A stretch of 64,000 bases of DNA, taken from the NCBI GenBank assembly GCA_948470475.1, contig OX419344.1, positions 24,854,225 through 24,918,224 of the forward strand, written 5' to 3'. Every line of letters starts with the position of its first letter. The stretch's first letter is position 1. The notes beneath the pieces were generated by a model, which ran no database searches, had not been told where the DNA came from, and saw only the letters and a list, made by a program, of their open reading frames with translations. Origin of the DNA: Galaxea fascicularis (Eukaryota; Cnidaria; Anthozoa; Scleractinia; Euphylliidae). The position numbers and the translations under genes were made by a program. This document shows positions 24,922-37,470 of this stretch, one piece after another.

Positions 24922-25015
24922 GCAGATAGTCGGAAGAGGACAAAGACTGGACGTGAGAATGTTTTCAATACGGGCGGGAGAGCTTTCCCAGTCTTCGTCC
25001 TCTCCCGACTATCTG
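24922..25015. repeat. Hairpin upstream of GTF2F2
   Basis: CAGATAGTCGGAAGAGGAC at the left pairs with GTCCTCTCCCGACTATCTGG at the right, with GTCTTTGTCC-type complementarity continuing inward. It begins about 150 bp 5' of the GTF2F2 start codon, so it may be a promoter-proximal MITE. Confidence 0.65.
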
Positions 25016-25940
25016 GCCCTGGTGGCTCCGAGGATGGAATGCTCAAACATTGTTTGGTAGATTGGTCACCGACTCCTCCTCCCTTACCCCATCTCGTTAG
25101 CACCGCCCAAGAATGAAGAATCACCGCAGCGTATGACCAAGTCTTGGTTCATGGTTACATTTTTCCTTATACTGCGGACATAAAAAAGGTAACTGTGCTT
25201 GATAATAACTTTTCTTCTGTTGTGTCAATGGGTCAAACCATTTCCTGCGTCTCAGAAGCAAAATTAGAAATAAATGTGTGCAATTACGCACGTTCAAATG
25301 TGTGCAATTACGTTGAGGTCCAAGTGACCTCTTAGTTGGACCACATATACTGAGCGTCGAGATAAGCATCCTTTGAGTACGGATTAGCAACTGAAGGGGC
25401 TCGAGTCTATTTACCTTATCAACTTTTAATAAAATCAACTCGCTTTTACGAAAAACTGTTTTATACAGAACATTTTAAGTAAAGAGAAAAATAATTCTGT
25501 CATCATCAAGTCCACTTTTACAAAACTGATATTATCAGCCAGTTTTATTTCGTATGCACCTGATATTTGATCTACATGATCCTTGTTTCACAAAAGATCA
25601 GTCGTAAATCATGACAGAAAGTTTGTCCACCTGATTACGTGTGCACCATCCTAATTTGTTTTAGCTTTTTATAAGCGTACAACACCCTAAATAAAAAAAT
25701 GCTATCGGTTATCATACAGTAAACAATATGGCTACTCTCAAGAACTGTTTGTCACAACAAAACGTCCAAGAAGCAAAAAAAGCGATTTTAAATTTTCAGT
25801 TCTCACGAAAGTACACACTTGATATGGAACAAAACTATTTTTCACGGTGAAAAAGTAGAGTTCGTTATGAAGGCTGGTAATTTGCCATACTAATTTGTGT
25901 AAAAAACGTACGTCTTGTTTGGCTCATTTTAAGGCCCTGG

Positions 25941-26151
25941 CAAACGAGGACACCTTGTTGCAGACACATTGTTGCTCACGATGTTTCTTGGCGCGCGGGA
26001 CACAAAATGAATTTTGTGTTTCCATGCTGCACAAACTGGGAAACATTTGCTGCGGACAACTCTGCGGACACAAAATTTGTGTCCACAACAAATGTTGCGC
26101 GCGCAGGAAAACGGGGAAACATTTGTGTCGGCAACAATGTGTCCTCGTTTG
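25941..26151. repeat. MITE with CAAACGAGGACAC terminal inverted repeats
   Basis: CAAACGAGGACAC at the left pairs with GTGTCCTCGTTTG at the right. The interior repeats ACACAAAAT/ATTTTGTGT, TTGTTGC/GCAACAA and GCGCGC motifs. No ORF of interest. Confidence 0.78.
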
Positions 26152-26184
26152 CTAAACAACGTGAACAAAGGTAACTCATAAAAC

Positions 26185-26448
26185 GGGGGGTGACAACTCT
26201 TAGGTCTGGTTCGGGAGAACAACAAAATTCTTCCGGGAATCTGGAGATTTTGTCGGGAAGCGGGAGACTGAAGAATTTTTCTGAGAAATATGATATATTA
26301 CTGTGATACCGCGGAACTGAAAAGCGAAGTTTGACATCTTGATGAGAATGTCACCAAAAAATTTGGGAGGTTCTCCTAAATTTCCGGGAGGACTTAAAGT
26401 TACACATAGTGTTGCTCAAACAACGGTTGTTTGAGTTGTCATCCCTCG
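26185..26448. repeat. Element family 'GGGGGTGACAACTCT', copy A
   Basis: The left end GGGGGGTGACAACTCTTA pairs with TTTGAGTTGTCATCCC at the right. The interior has AATTCTTCCGGGAATCTGGA and TTTCCGGGAGGACTTA, both repeated in copy B at 54449-55250. Confidence 0.75.
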
Positions 26449-26884
26449 TTCATTAAATTAATAGAATGATAATCTCATCCAGCAACCTTTTAAATGCCAG
26501 TGCATTCCCAGGTAGTGACAAACACAGGTACTGCATCTGGGTTGTAGTATTCTATCGGTTGCTTTTCGAATTTCGGAATCCACCTTCATCACCTGCTTTT
26601 TCAGCTGTTTGTAAGCTTATCAAACATTAGAGGTTTTTACTACGTTGAGCGAAGTCAATTCTTGTGGGGACGATCTAACGTTTGGTTGAAGCGATCTAAA
26701 TTGTCTCAATTGGAGCGATGGTCACCGTGGGCGATGTGACCGTAATTCTTAACCCACGATTTCCCTGATTTCCGAGAACCCTTGATCGCTTTGTATGAGC
26801 GAAACGACTGAGATTATTAGTGGCCCATATAAATTAACTTATTTCACTTGAATCTAAGTTTTATCTGTTCTTTTCGGTGTTATA

Positions 26885-29800
26885 TCATCGGAGATCCTGC
26901 AAATTGATTGTGCTTTCTGGATAAGCATCTCCGTTGCTTTCATCTTGCTCCGAACAGCTGTGACTGTCCATGTATGGCGACAGATCGCCCTTAGCCAGAC
27001 TGCTACTTTCGTCAGTCGCACCTGGAAGTGTTGGAATGGGTTCCAATGGCGTATCAGAAGTGTTGCCATGGTTCCCATCAGGATCAACTTCCATGTGTTC
27101 TATTTCCGGTACGTGAACCATAGTTACAGATGATTCCGTTGTTAATCCATGGGGTAAGTTGATCGGCAACGAATCCCTGGGAAGTTGCGCTAAATGAATT
27201 CCCTCAGGAGATTGTTGGACCTGGGTCACCAGGACTTCTACTTCATTTTCAGTATCTGAGGATTTAACTTCATCCTAAAGAACAATAAAATTCGCCTTCA
27301 GAATATGAGTTTTTTTTTTTACCTTGAAACACCATTGAGATTAGAGCTGCAGCATTGCACTGAATGCAGAATAACAGCTGGACATGAATATGGCGAGCCT
27401 AAATTTCACCAGGGACGACTTGATATATCCGCCTTGTGCTAACTATCAGGACAGACTGACTACAGGTATACGGTACCCACCTCTTTGTAGATTTACATTC
27501 TGAACAGCTTTTAGTAATCATAACTAAGAGAAGATTGCAATCATAAGGTTGCGCATGTAGCTAAAGCAATGGCTATTTTCTCGATATATTTAATTTCAAA
27601 CGACTTTCATATTTTTATCATAGCTTCTACATGTTCTTGGGACCCTTAGATTTTGATATGAATACGAGACCGAGTGCGAGGATAACTTTTTGAGACCAGT
27701 CCGTGTGCCTGAAATGATCACATGTGACATCAATCTTGCGCAAGTGAAGTGAGATGGTTAACAAGTAGATTCCATTTTCCCGTGCGTGGCAACTCTGAAA
27801 ACGCACGGATGACGTCAAAACGTGGTAAGAACAAAGAAGTATTCTACAAACCCCAGGCACTTTCCTCAACTCATGACGTCATTCATGCGTCTATACTATG
27901 ATCGAAACTCCTCTGGACCAATCAAAACACGAGGTTTACACTGTCCATTGTATAATGAATTTTGAGTATCGATCTGTTGGTAAGCAGTAAGGAAAAGGGA
28001 GAGTCATACGCGTTCTTGATCTCGCAGTTGTATTCAAATACAAGTCTAAAATGTCGAGGTCCTAAATTATCATTGGAAACTGATCTAAACGAGAATATAT
28101 AGGAATAAAACTAACCTGGAAAATGACAGCAGGAGGAGCAAAATGATCATCGGGATGGACATCCCTGAAATCAAGAGTTCTTGATCTTTTGCTTGAGCCA
28201 GATGACATTACACTCGGCTGTAAACCTTTTGTGACAGAATTTGCTGTACTGTCCTGGCCATCTTCACTTGTTATATGATTCATCATGCTTGTAATGCATA
28301 CATCAAAGCCTCCAGTGAGCTTGCCTCCTTGCAATACTGCTCCTCCCACTACCTCAGCCCTTTCTTGACTGGTGTGTGAGATGGCATCTTGTTCATCACC
28401 AGCGCATCTTACAACATACTCAGTGACATCCATTTTTGCATTATTGTCCAAGCCCTCGGTGACAAATTGATCTTGATGAACGGAAATTGGCACTTGATTG
28501 CCCAGTACACTCGCTTTAGCTTCTCCGTCAGCTGATTGCTTCTTTTCTGTGTCCAGTATAAGTTCAGCAGATGGTGACACAAGTGAGTGTCCTGTTGACG
28601 TCACCAAGGCGCAAAGCGTACTTGATGGCAAAGACGAGGGTAAATGAACACCAACTGATGTCAGGCGTGTGGCATCCTCAAGGTTTAAATTACCCGCATG
28701 GAAAGCTCCTATTGTGGTGTACATGACTTCTGCTTCAGTTTCACTTGTCGTGCTCCCACAACTCACAGTGCCAAGTTCACCTGTGACATCACTATGGGTA
28801 GAGTCACTGAACTCCACTTCAAGAAAAAAAACGAAGATCCGTATTAAGCACAAAAGAAAACAAAATTGACAACTGAGTTCTTCTGTAAATTTGTGCATTG
28901 CAGGGTGTTAAGTGACAAACGACACTTAGAAAATAGGAAAATAGGAATGACAGTGGCCAAAAAATAGGAAATAAATAGGAATTCTCACCCCAAAGTAGGA
29001 AAAAAATAGGAGGATTTCTTTGAGTTCTAGCCTCTTAACACTACCAACAGCAACTCTGTTCTACAACCCAACGCTTAAATATTTAACAGGCACCATGGCA
29101 TACATCCACAATTCATTGCCGTATAAACAAAAACAAGTGTTACCACCTGTGTTACCGAGCACAACTCATCCTACAACAATTACCAGATTCCAAATTTCAT
29201 TAGATACTTCACAAGATGATGATTTATTAGTCCTTTAAAACTGTGAGAATGATAAGCAACAATAATTTTTTTGACAAACCAAAACAATATCAAAGTTCAC
29301 TGTCACCAAATGTATGTCTTCCTTACCATAAAAGCCAACCACGGCTTTTGAACATCAACAATCAAAAGCACTGAGAAAGTCAGAAGACATCACTCTAAAG
29401 GCTTCAAACTGGTCTTTTTTTTGACATGAAGTTTCAGTTTTTTGTAGAATTCATCAATTTTACTGGCAATTTTATTTCAAACATTTCAAAATGTTTCTGT
29501 GTACCTAGTAAGACCCTAGAAAAATAGGAAAAACTAGGAATTTCATGAAAAAATAGGAGAAAATAGGAGGCAGGCCACAAAATAGGAAAAAATAGGAAGA
29601 AATAGGAACTTGACACCCTGGCATCGTACATACAGCAGAGCTATTTGAACAAGGAATGAAACTCAAAAGGTTGTAACCTAACAATCTTAAAGTTATCATC
29701 TGGATTACTGATGATTTTGCAGGTCTTGTTACCACATACATATTACTGCAAACACAATCATACCAACTACAGCCTTAATTCCATGTCTCTTTTGATGAGC

Positions 29801-32800
29801 CCTCAAGTTTGCAGCAGTTGTGTAAGTCTTGCCACAGCCATCTGTATCACACTTGAATGGCTTCTCTCCAGTGTGTTTACACATGTGTACATTAAGACTG
29901 CTGCCAGCAGTGAATGCCTTGTTGCAACCTTAAAAAATTAAAAGAACTAATAAGTTAGAAACCTTGAAGCTCAACGAGTCTAAAAATACAGTCAATGAGA
30001 TATCTTGGAACAGCCACCTTCCCAAAAAGATATGTTTTCTTGTCTGGTTGACACCTTCCAGCAAGGACTGTGTTCTTCACCCACCAGAAACTTGAGCTTA
30101 AGTGTAAGTACAATGCAACATTTTAACTTCAAATATTATTGGTAGTGTACAAACCCAGGTAGAGTTAAGGGAATGTGCCACCAATGAAAACACCATACAG
30201 AGGTTTGCATTGAAAAATTAATAATGATCTTCTGAGCAGTTTCAGGCCTGATAGTACCCTTGAATGGCCCTTTTAATTGATGATATAGGATGTTATGGAG
30301 TTAAATTAGGCACTCAGGGAGAGACAAGAACAGTGGGCTACCCCAGAGCACTTCAGAAAAGCTAACACAGAACCCAGTTGAGTCAGGGACTAAAAAGTTA
30401 CTGATGGACTACTAAAGCTAGGTTAAGGAAAGTGAGAAAATTATCATCAAGAAATATGAACAAGTGTATTAGATAAAGAACCTTACCATTAACAGGGCAA
30501 ACATAAGGCTTCTCCCCAGTGTGAACAAGCATGTGGGTCTTTAAGTGACTGGATCTTGTAAATGATTTGCAGCATCCATCATAACTGCACATAAATGGCC
30601 TCTCACCAGTGTGCTTCCGCATGTGACGCTTAAGTTTGTATGCACTAGTAAACGACCAGCCACATCCCTAAAGACAAAATGACAAGTGGCAATGGCAACC
30701 TCAACCATTAGTTAAAGCGAAAAATTAAGAGTTACTCTGACTTCCAAGAATCAAGAAAATACCATAAACCTGAATTTTTTCATTCAAAGGCTTAATTTTG
30801 GGGTATGCAGATTTTGGATCAGAGAATTTTGCATTTCAAAATTTGTTGGCTTTGACAGCTTAGAACAGCTTGAAATGTTTTGGTGAGGTAGGGTGGAGGC
30901 TTATTGTTTGGGTAGGAAGTCGGTTTGTTCTTTCTATTGTCAGGTCTGGGGCTTGAACCTCCAATCTTTCACTCAGCAGTGCTGTGCTCTTCACTCATTG
31001 GCAGCAGTTGATGATTCAGATGATCATCTTGAAAATAATCCATTAAATGACAGAGACTTTAGAACTACTAGTTAGCAGTCACTCTACCTCAACTTCACAA
31101 TGGAAAGGTCTCTCTCCTGTATGAGATCTCAGATGGAGCTTTAGTTTGGATGCTTTAGTAAACCTCTTTCCACATCCTACTGCAGGACATGGGTAGGGTC
31201 TGTCCCCACTGTGTGTCTTCCTGTGGGATGCCAAAGTCCCATGGGCAGAGAACACCTTGCCACAGCCTTCTGTTTCACATCTGTAGGGCTTATTTTCAGT
31301 TTGGTGTCTTCTTTCGTGAACTTTCAACTTGTGTGCAGTGGGGAATGTCTTGTCACAGCCATCATATCTGCATGCATGGGAGTCAGTTCTGAAATGGGCC
31401 TTGATGTGTGTTTTCAAGTTGTAGGCAGTAGTGAAACACTTGCCGCATCCTTCATGAGGGCACTGTAAGTGAAGAGTAATCAAAAACACAAATTTGTTAA
31501 CAAAAATTCAATTATTTTCTTTTTGATACAAGTAATATTGTGTAAAAAGTGGACAATACGCAAGGTAGGTAGGTGGGTAGGTAGGTAATACTTTATTTAA
31601 AATCAGATAAAACAAACACACTAACCCCAACAACACCAAGCTGGTTTCTATTGAGGGCATGTTTATATACATATGAATATTGAAAAGATCTCAGAGACAA
31701 ACTGAATTAGTTAAGAATTACTTAAAATTAACAATGCTTGACTAATATAGGAAACATCTTTTACAATAACAAGGTAACTAAACAGATAAGACTAAAACAG
31801 ACAGCACTTAAATAAATAATGCATTAACTAAATAAGAGGTGCCTGGTCAGCAATGCAACCCTATATTTTACCTCCTTTCTTCTACTTACATAAAAAAAAA
31901 AGACTTATCATCAGCATGGCTTCTTCCACCCCTTTCTCTAACCCTCTCCCCACAAGCTCCTTATAAAATAATCATCATGTGCAACAGCACACTCTGCCCA
32001 TTATATGATCCTTTATATTGCCACTAACCAGAAATGGCTTTTCTCCAGTATGGCCCCGTACATGCCTCTTTAATTTGTACGATGTAGTAAATGCCCACTG
32101 ACAGCCCTCGTGAGGACACTAAAGTGAAAACAAGGCAAAATAAAAACAATAAACAAATTAGCCTCAACTGGTTGAGACCATCACCAATTTGTTCTGTGCA
32201 AAATGATCACCTCTACCAAGACATAAAGCTTCAACAAACCAAGCAAAAAGGAAATCCTAAGTAAAATGTTCACAGTTTGGTATACCTTAAAGGGCCTCTC
32301 TCCTGAGTGTGAAAGCATATGCAGCTTTAATTTGTAGGCTTTAGAGCAGACTACATTGCAATCAGGAACTGGACAAGCATGGCCTTTGCCATCTACACAC
32401 TCTTCCTCCTGGCAAAAACAAATCAACAAATCTACCAACAATATATTCCTGAGGGATCCTTAAGGAAGTGTAGGATCTTACACAGCATTCCAAACTATTT
32501 GTGTTTTTGCATGCAAACACCTTCCTAAACTTTCTTTTTAATACATGTTTGTTGTACTGGTAAGTAATGCATACTTTAAAAGTGTCCCTAATATTGAGCT
32601 AAACACCTCTGAAACTCAAATAAAGTTATGCATTCATTCATTTATTCTAAAACACTACCATGTTTAAACTTCTGGTGAAAGATTTAACGATAACATGAGC
32701 AGCTCCCAGATGATTTAACCGCCCAGTTGGCAAGAGCTCTGCAACATGCAGTATGCCAAAGGTCATCATTTTGATTTCACTGCAACTCTGAAGCTTTCTT

Positions 32801-35800
32801 TTTGTCTCTACAGTATTTTAATAATGTGCACTATTTAACTAAGATGTTCTCAGTGCATGGCTTTCAATAGAAGCCCGCTACAGCCGGAGCTCCAGTGGCT
32901 GTGAGTGAGTCACCTGCTACTTAGCCATGATGATCAACAAATACCTTGAAAAATAGAACTCTTAATCATATTGCCGCAGCCACGTGCTATCATAGGGGCA
33001 TAACCTGCTACAAATGTTTTTGAAAGCCCTGCAGTCACACCTTTAAAACTGGCCAGACATTGTTTTTGCCATACTAACATCCTATACAACACTACACAGC
33101 ATCTTAAGATATAGAAGTCATGCTGTATCCTGTAGGACCTCAAAAACACTGAGAAAAAAACAACTTCCTAACCTGATCATTCTGAGATAATTCACCTACA
33201 TCAATGCAGGTACTGGCATCACGGGTCACATTAATATGGATGGCCTGATTTGCCGTCACTCCAGGTATGAGCATTCCACTCAACAACACCTGCTGCTGCT
33301 CTGTCAAAATAATGTTCCTACTAAAATCTGCTGAAGAAGTCAGAGCATCCAGGGGAGAACTGCCATCTTCCTGGTTTAGCATTGAACTAGATGTAACAAC
33401 CTGTAAACCAGAAAGAAAGCATAGACATTCATCTTGGTTATGGAATATGATGTTTGGACTGCATGCCTAGCCCCTACACCATAGCTCTCTGAGACATTCA
33501 ATTAAGCTTTTCTCTTTCCTTACAAAATGTCAGCTTTTGAAACTTCATCTCTCCTCGTAATTTCCAATATTACAGTCTTTGTGGGAGGTCTGGTACTATC
33601 TTACAGTGAACTATAAGAGTCCCTGAACAGAGTTGAACACTGTTGCATGGTCAGATGCTTTATATAATGATGTACAATGTTCATGTTTGTGGACTTTGGT
33701 TAACTTTACCTGATAATGTGTTTCACTATCTTCTGCATCACCTTCTGTTAATATTGCAGGAACTTGTGTTGAAAAGGTGCCCACATCAGTGGAGAGGATG
33801 TTACCTGTTACCAAGGAGATGCCTTGGCTGCTAGGGAACACCTTAATGGTAATTTCCTGGCCTGAACTTTTACTTTGATCTGGTAGCAATGCAGCATTCT
33901 CCAAGTGCTGTGCTTGGCCTGAAATGCCTCCATTAGGTTCTTTATTTGTGTTTGAATTCTCTACTATCAAAGAAGACAAAAGAGGTGAAATCTAGTAAAA
34001 TGGGTTTGACATTACACTCATCTATGAAATAATGCACATGGTATGAATAACAAATTTCCTGAAGTTATTATTGTTTAATAATAATCATTATTACGGTAAC
34101 ATATTAATTCTTTTTCAAGACCTGTCCCCGAGCTGCCATCCAATCAGTCTCCAGCAGATTTTTGACAGTTTGTCAACAAATGGTAAATTACGCAGTAACA
34201 ATTTCTTCTTTGTTTCACAAAAATTGCTATAGCTTTTAGAATGCACTTGTAATAATGATGATGGTGATAATAATAATCAAGCTGCCTGATTCATAGGCTA
34301 CAGTATGCTGTATGCTGGAAAACAAAGCCCATTGTTATAAGACTTTCACTTAACAAAACAAGCACTGTGATTCTCGCTCACATGCTGCTGATCAAATTCA
34401 AATGTATCCCGACCGGGATACAATATTGCGCAGTTGTTGTCAGTGCGCTAAATACAACAGCATGTGATCAGTGTATGACTAAATTAAAAATGGTGCGATC
34501 TTCAGCACGTGCTTACATGCTTATTCATTCAGCAGGATTGGCAATTGTGAATAAAAAAATTGTACTGTCTTTGTTTGCTTGTTTTTGCTATATGATTGTT
34601 TAATTAAGGGAAAGTCTACATATATTACAAAGCACTTAATGTATGTTCCCTCGGGAAACTAGTCAGGACTCTCGGGAAGACAAAACTACCAGTAAATAGT
34701 TTCCTGAGGGAACATACATTTAATGTATATTATTATACACAAGCCTTACTTAATGATGGAGAAGCCTGTCCTACATGTGATTGTTGTTCAGTTTGTAAAG
34801 CTGCAGATGAGCAGTGATCTACCAAGTCAGTCACACTAGGTGACCCTAAAGGATCCATGCTTCTTATGTACTCTGGAACAACCCTGCCATCCACACTGAT
34901 CAGGTTAAAATCAGTCTTTATTTCTTCTCTCTCTAAATGATTCACTTCACCTGTGATACAGAAGTAACAAAATGCCACAAATAATGACTCTTCCAGGCTT
35001 CTTGTACACTTTGATGGTGGAGCTTGAAGACCTCAGTCAGAGAGGAGACAAATTAATGAAATGAAGCATTTTCCAAATACACTTTCTATCAGAATAGTTA
35101 AATCATTGGCCATTACAAAGGGTGCACTTACCTTCACTATGAAAGGGCCCAATGTCTTTATCTCCAATATCGCCATACACAGAACGTGAGAATGTCATCT
35201 CCAATTCTTCATCATGGCTAACAGCACTGCCATGTTCAAAGTGTGATGAAAGATGTTCTCCTAGGTTGTCGTGAACCATGAAGCTGCAGTCCTGATCAGA
35301 GCTTGTCTGGTCTGACTCACAACACTCTGCAGGCACACTGGCAAGTGGAAACTGTTTCTCATTTGCTGAGCCAGCACAAGTTGTTGTGATAATAAGTTCA
35401 CTTTCAAGTAAGGATGAAGATGATGATGATGATGGTGCTTCCATTTCAACAGGTGAAGGTGGTACCAAATTTTTGCTGTCTTCAAGTAATTCATTGTTCT
35501 TTTTATATCCAAAGTTGATGTCTTTATAGGAGAAATATGAAAACAATAATGATGCTGTTTGAATAATTTACTTAGTGTATATATTGCAGTTAAAAATTAA
35601 ATTCAGTTAAAAATTCTTTAACCTAGATTGAAAATCAAAATTTTTTTCCTTTGTCTCCTAGCCCTAATTTTGAATAATTAGGCTTAGGAGACAAAGGGAT
35701 TTGAGAAAAAACGGTTTGCTATCAGCCATAAACATCCATTGGCATGTTTGGGTGGGGAATTGAAGGGGGCGGGGGTTTGGGCAAGCCACTGACGGCAGGT

Positions 35801-36916
35801 CAATTTTGGGTTCATACGAACCCAAAATTGACCTGCTCCCAACGTTAGTGGCCTCAAAGCTCAGTTGGTAGATCATCGCACCGGAATCGCAAGGTCACTG
35901 GTTCAAGCTCCGTTGAAGTCCTGAATTTTTTTCAGGCTTGACTTTATGCAATTGCAAAAATTGCGATCACAACTGCGATGATCATTCTTCATTTGAGAAA
36001 ATATGATTTCCTGACGGGAAAACTCTCATGCGAATAAAGTACATGGCAGAGCACCATTAATAACACTGTTGTTTTTTACGTCATCATCACAGCTGAGGAT
36101 ACTAATTAACAATTATTGGATGAGGTTGAGCATGATAGCGATAATTATCAAGGCCAAAGTTTGTGTTATCTGCCGAAGCCGAAGGCTGAGGTGGATAACA
36201 CAAACTGAGGCCTTGATAATTCTTGCTATCATGCGAAAACCGAATCCAATAATTGTTTTATTATGCATATTCCTGAGCTGCACTGGCGACTCCGCCATAA
36301 CAAAACTGATCAAACTGCTGGTTAGTGTATTAGTTGACGTCACTTCTGCATGCATGAAACTATAGTCTGTAGGTATGACGTCAATTCTACATATATAAGA
36401 ACTATGGTGTAGGTACGACGTAAGAGAAACAGAGCTAGCAAGAATTAGCTGCTTGCTTATAGCCAATCAAAATCGAGCTAGTGACACCAATGTATAATAA
36501 TAAATCCGGAAGTGCTGTAATACCAAGAGCACAACTCCATACATGAGTGACATTATAAAACTACCGGTATTCAATTGACTAAAACACAAAACAGCCTCCC
36601 AAATCTGGGACTTTCTTTATCTCACTCATATAGTCAAATAAATGAAAACTCGGCGGTCTCTATACATTATTCTGGCTGCTTTCCATGCTTAATATAGCAT
36701 TCAAGTTGACGGTAAAACAACGATTTTGTGACGTATTCGAAATAAACGCTCAAAGCTCCGCAAACACGAGTCAACATCGCATTAACAGGCTCGTAAAGTA
36801 TTGTGAAACTTTCCATCTCTTCCTAACCTACCATTTGGACTCTGTGACAGATGACTGGCCCCTGTTTCTTGATCAGGGAACCCCTTGGAAAGTGATGGCC
36901 CCTGCGAATCCATCAT
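26885..36916 (-). CDS. ZXDC: ZXD-family zinc-finger transcription factor, ZXDC-like (12 exons, about 1,060 aa)
   Basis: Exons: 36832-36916, 35132-35521, 34750-34950, 33710-33963, 33173-33400, 32286-32408, 32029-32118, 31088-31462, 30487-30667, 29764-29928, 28116-28816, 26885-27274. Splice signals and phases agree throughout and the total is 3,183 nt. ATG at 36916 ([13 protein letters not shown]). The first five exons encode an acidic, Ser/Thr-rich N-terminal half. Exons 6-10 encode ten C2H2 fingers, including [95 protein letters not shown] and [19 protein letters not shown]. Their number and order match ZXDA/B/C proteins, which act in the nucleus; ZXDC partners CIITA in MHC class II transcription in mammals, a role that cannot be assumed here. 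The last two exons encode an acidic tail, a likely activation region. It is divergent from TADA3. Confidence 0.87.
28901..29620. mobile_element. Non-autonomous DNA transposon with CAGGGTGTTAAGT ends, rich in AAATAGGA repeats
   Basis: CAGGGTGTTAAGT at the left pairs with ACTTGACACCCTG at the right. Both subterminal zones carry many (A)nTAGGAA copies on the same strand. The CAGGG start is hAT-like, but no clear 8-bp target duplication was found. It lies in the ZXDC intron between exons 10 and 11. A short open frame inside (29020-29238) has no recognised domain. Confidence 0.72.
31562..31685 (-). repeat. (GGTA)n tract with retroelement-like 3' end
   Basis: GGTAGGTAGGTGGGTAGGTA is followed by ATACTTTATTTAAAATCAGA, which on the minus strand resembles a retroelement 3' end (TTAAATAAAGTATTACC) with a simple-repeat tail. 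It lies in the ZXDC intron between exons 7 and 8. Confidence 0.5.
34620..34722. repeat. Inverted repeat near ZXDC exon 3
   Basis: TTAATGTATGTTCCCTCGGG at the left pairs with CCTGAGGGAACATACATTTAA at the right. It ends about 30 bp from the 3' splice-donor side of ZXDC exon 3. Confidence 0.68.
35640..35700. repeat. Short palindrome around TTTGTCTCCTA
   Basis: CCTTTGTCTCCTAGCCCTAA pairs with TTAGGCTTAGGAGACAAAGG across a short A/T loop. Confidence 0.6.
35796..35835. repeat. Perfect 18-bp-arm palindrome at the head of a SINE
   Basis: CAGGTCAATTTTGGGTTC (35796-35813), a 4-nt loop ATAC, then its exact reverse complement (35818-35835). The right arm is the leader of the SINE family B copy that follows. 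Confidence 0.9.
35818..36000 (+). repeat. SINE family B, second full copy
   Basis: Leader GAACCCAAAATTGACCTGCT, head with AAAGCTCAGTTGGTAGATCA and CTGGTTCAAGCTCC boxes, and tail with TTTTTTTCAGGCTTGA and GCAATTGCAAAAATTGCGAT, as in the copy at 14931-15150. It lies in the first ZXDC intron. Confidence 0.78.
36108..36258. repeat. Hairpin element with about 65-bp arms
   Basis: AACAATTATTGGATGAGGTT at the left pairs with the right end (AACCGAATCCAATAATTGTT). The arms continue through GCATGATAGC and ATTATCAAGGCC to TTTGTGTTATC, around a CCGAAGCCGAAGG centre. It lies in ZXDC intron 1. Confidence 0.8.
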
Positions 36917-37470
36917 GGCGCTCCCCACAGCCAACACAGCCAAGAAAGCCACACAAAGAAAGCAAACATGGCTTTGTGCGTGACCACAAGCGATTGCGCA
37001 TGTACCATGTCACATAAATTTCGTAGGGGAGGGGATGGCGTCTCGGACTTCTCTCAAATCAGAAGTTATGCTTCAGTAAAGAACTTTATTTCCTTAAAAA
37101 GACGGTATGAGAAACTATCAACTCGACGATTTTCCATGATCACAGAAAAATAGCTCTTTGGATTCTTTTCCGCCTACACCTCTGAATGCGAAATAGGGAC
37201 GAAAATTTTGAAAAAAAAATCTTAACTATTGGAACTAAAAGGAACATAAAAATCGCACAAACCCAAAGAATTTATTTTTACGAGCAGCTTCTCGGACCTC
37301 TTATCATGACTTAAAAGAGCGTGCCACGCGCGCGTGTTCCCGCGTGTGTTCCCGCGCGCATAAACCTAAGAGGGGGTGGTTACTAAGCAGGCGTTGTGAC
37401 TGCCTTTCGTCGTTCAGAAGTTGTGAGGCAGATCTGAAAAAGTTTCACCTTTTTCTTGCAAGAATCAGCG
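36917..37470. promoter_or_regulatory. Bidirectional promoter region between ZXDC-like gene and TADA3
   Basis: Start codons of the two head-to-head genes are 554 bp apart with no other gene between. A CpG-rich segment (about 37320-37366, repeats of TGTTCCCGCG and GCGCGC) lies about 100 bp upstream of the TADA3 start. No clear TATA box was assigned. Confidence 0.55.

Larger units (their letters stand above)
24773..26884. other. GTF2F2 upstream region and ZXDC 3' flank
   Basis: No coding exon recognised. It contains the presumed GTF2F2 promoter with a hairpin (24922-25015; arms with AGATAGTCGG and GAGGACAAAGACTGG), then two inverted-repeat elements (25941-26151 and 26185-26448). Confidence 0.5.

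Noticed and set aside
32700..32790. tRNA-like string with CCAGTTGGCAAGAGC
   Set aside because: The B box is too degraded and no second copy was found in the window; at most an old SINE fragment.
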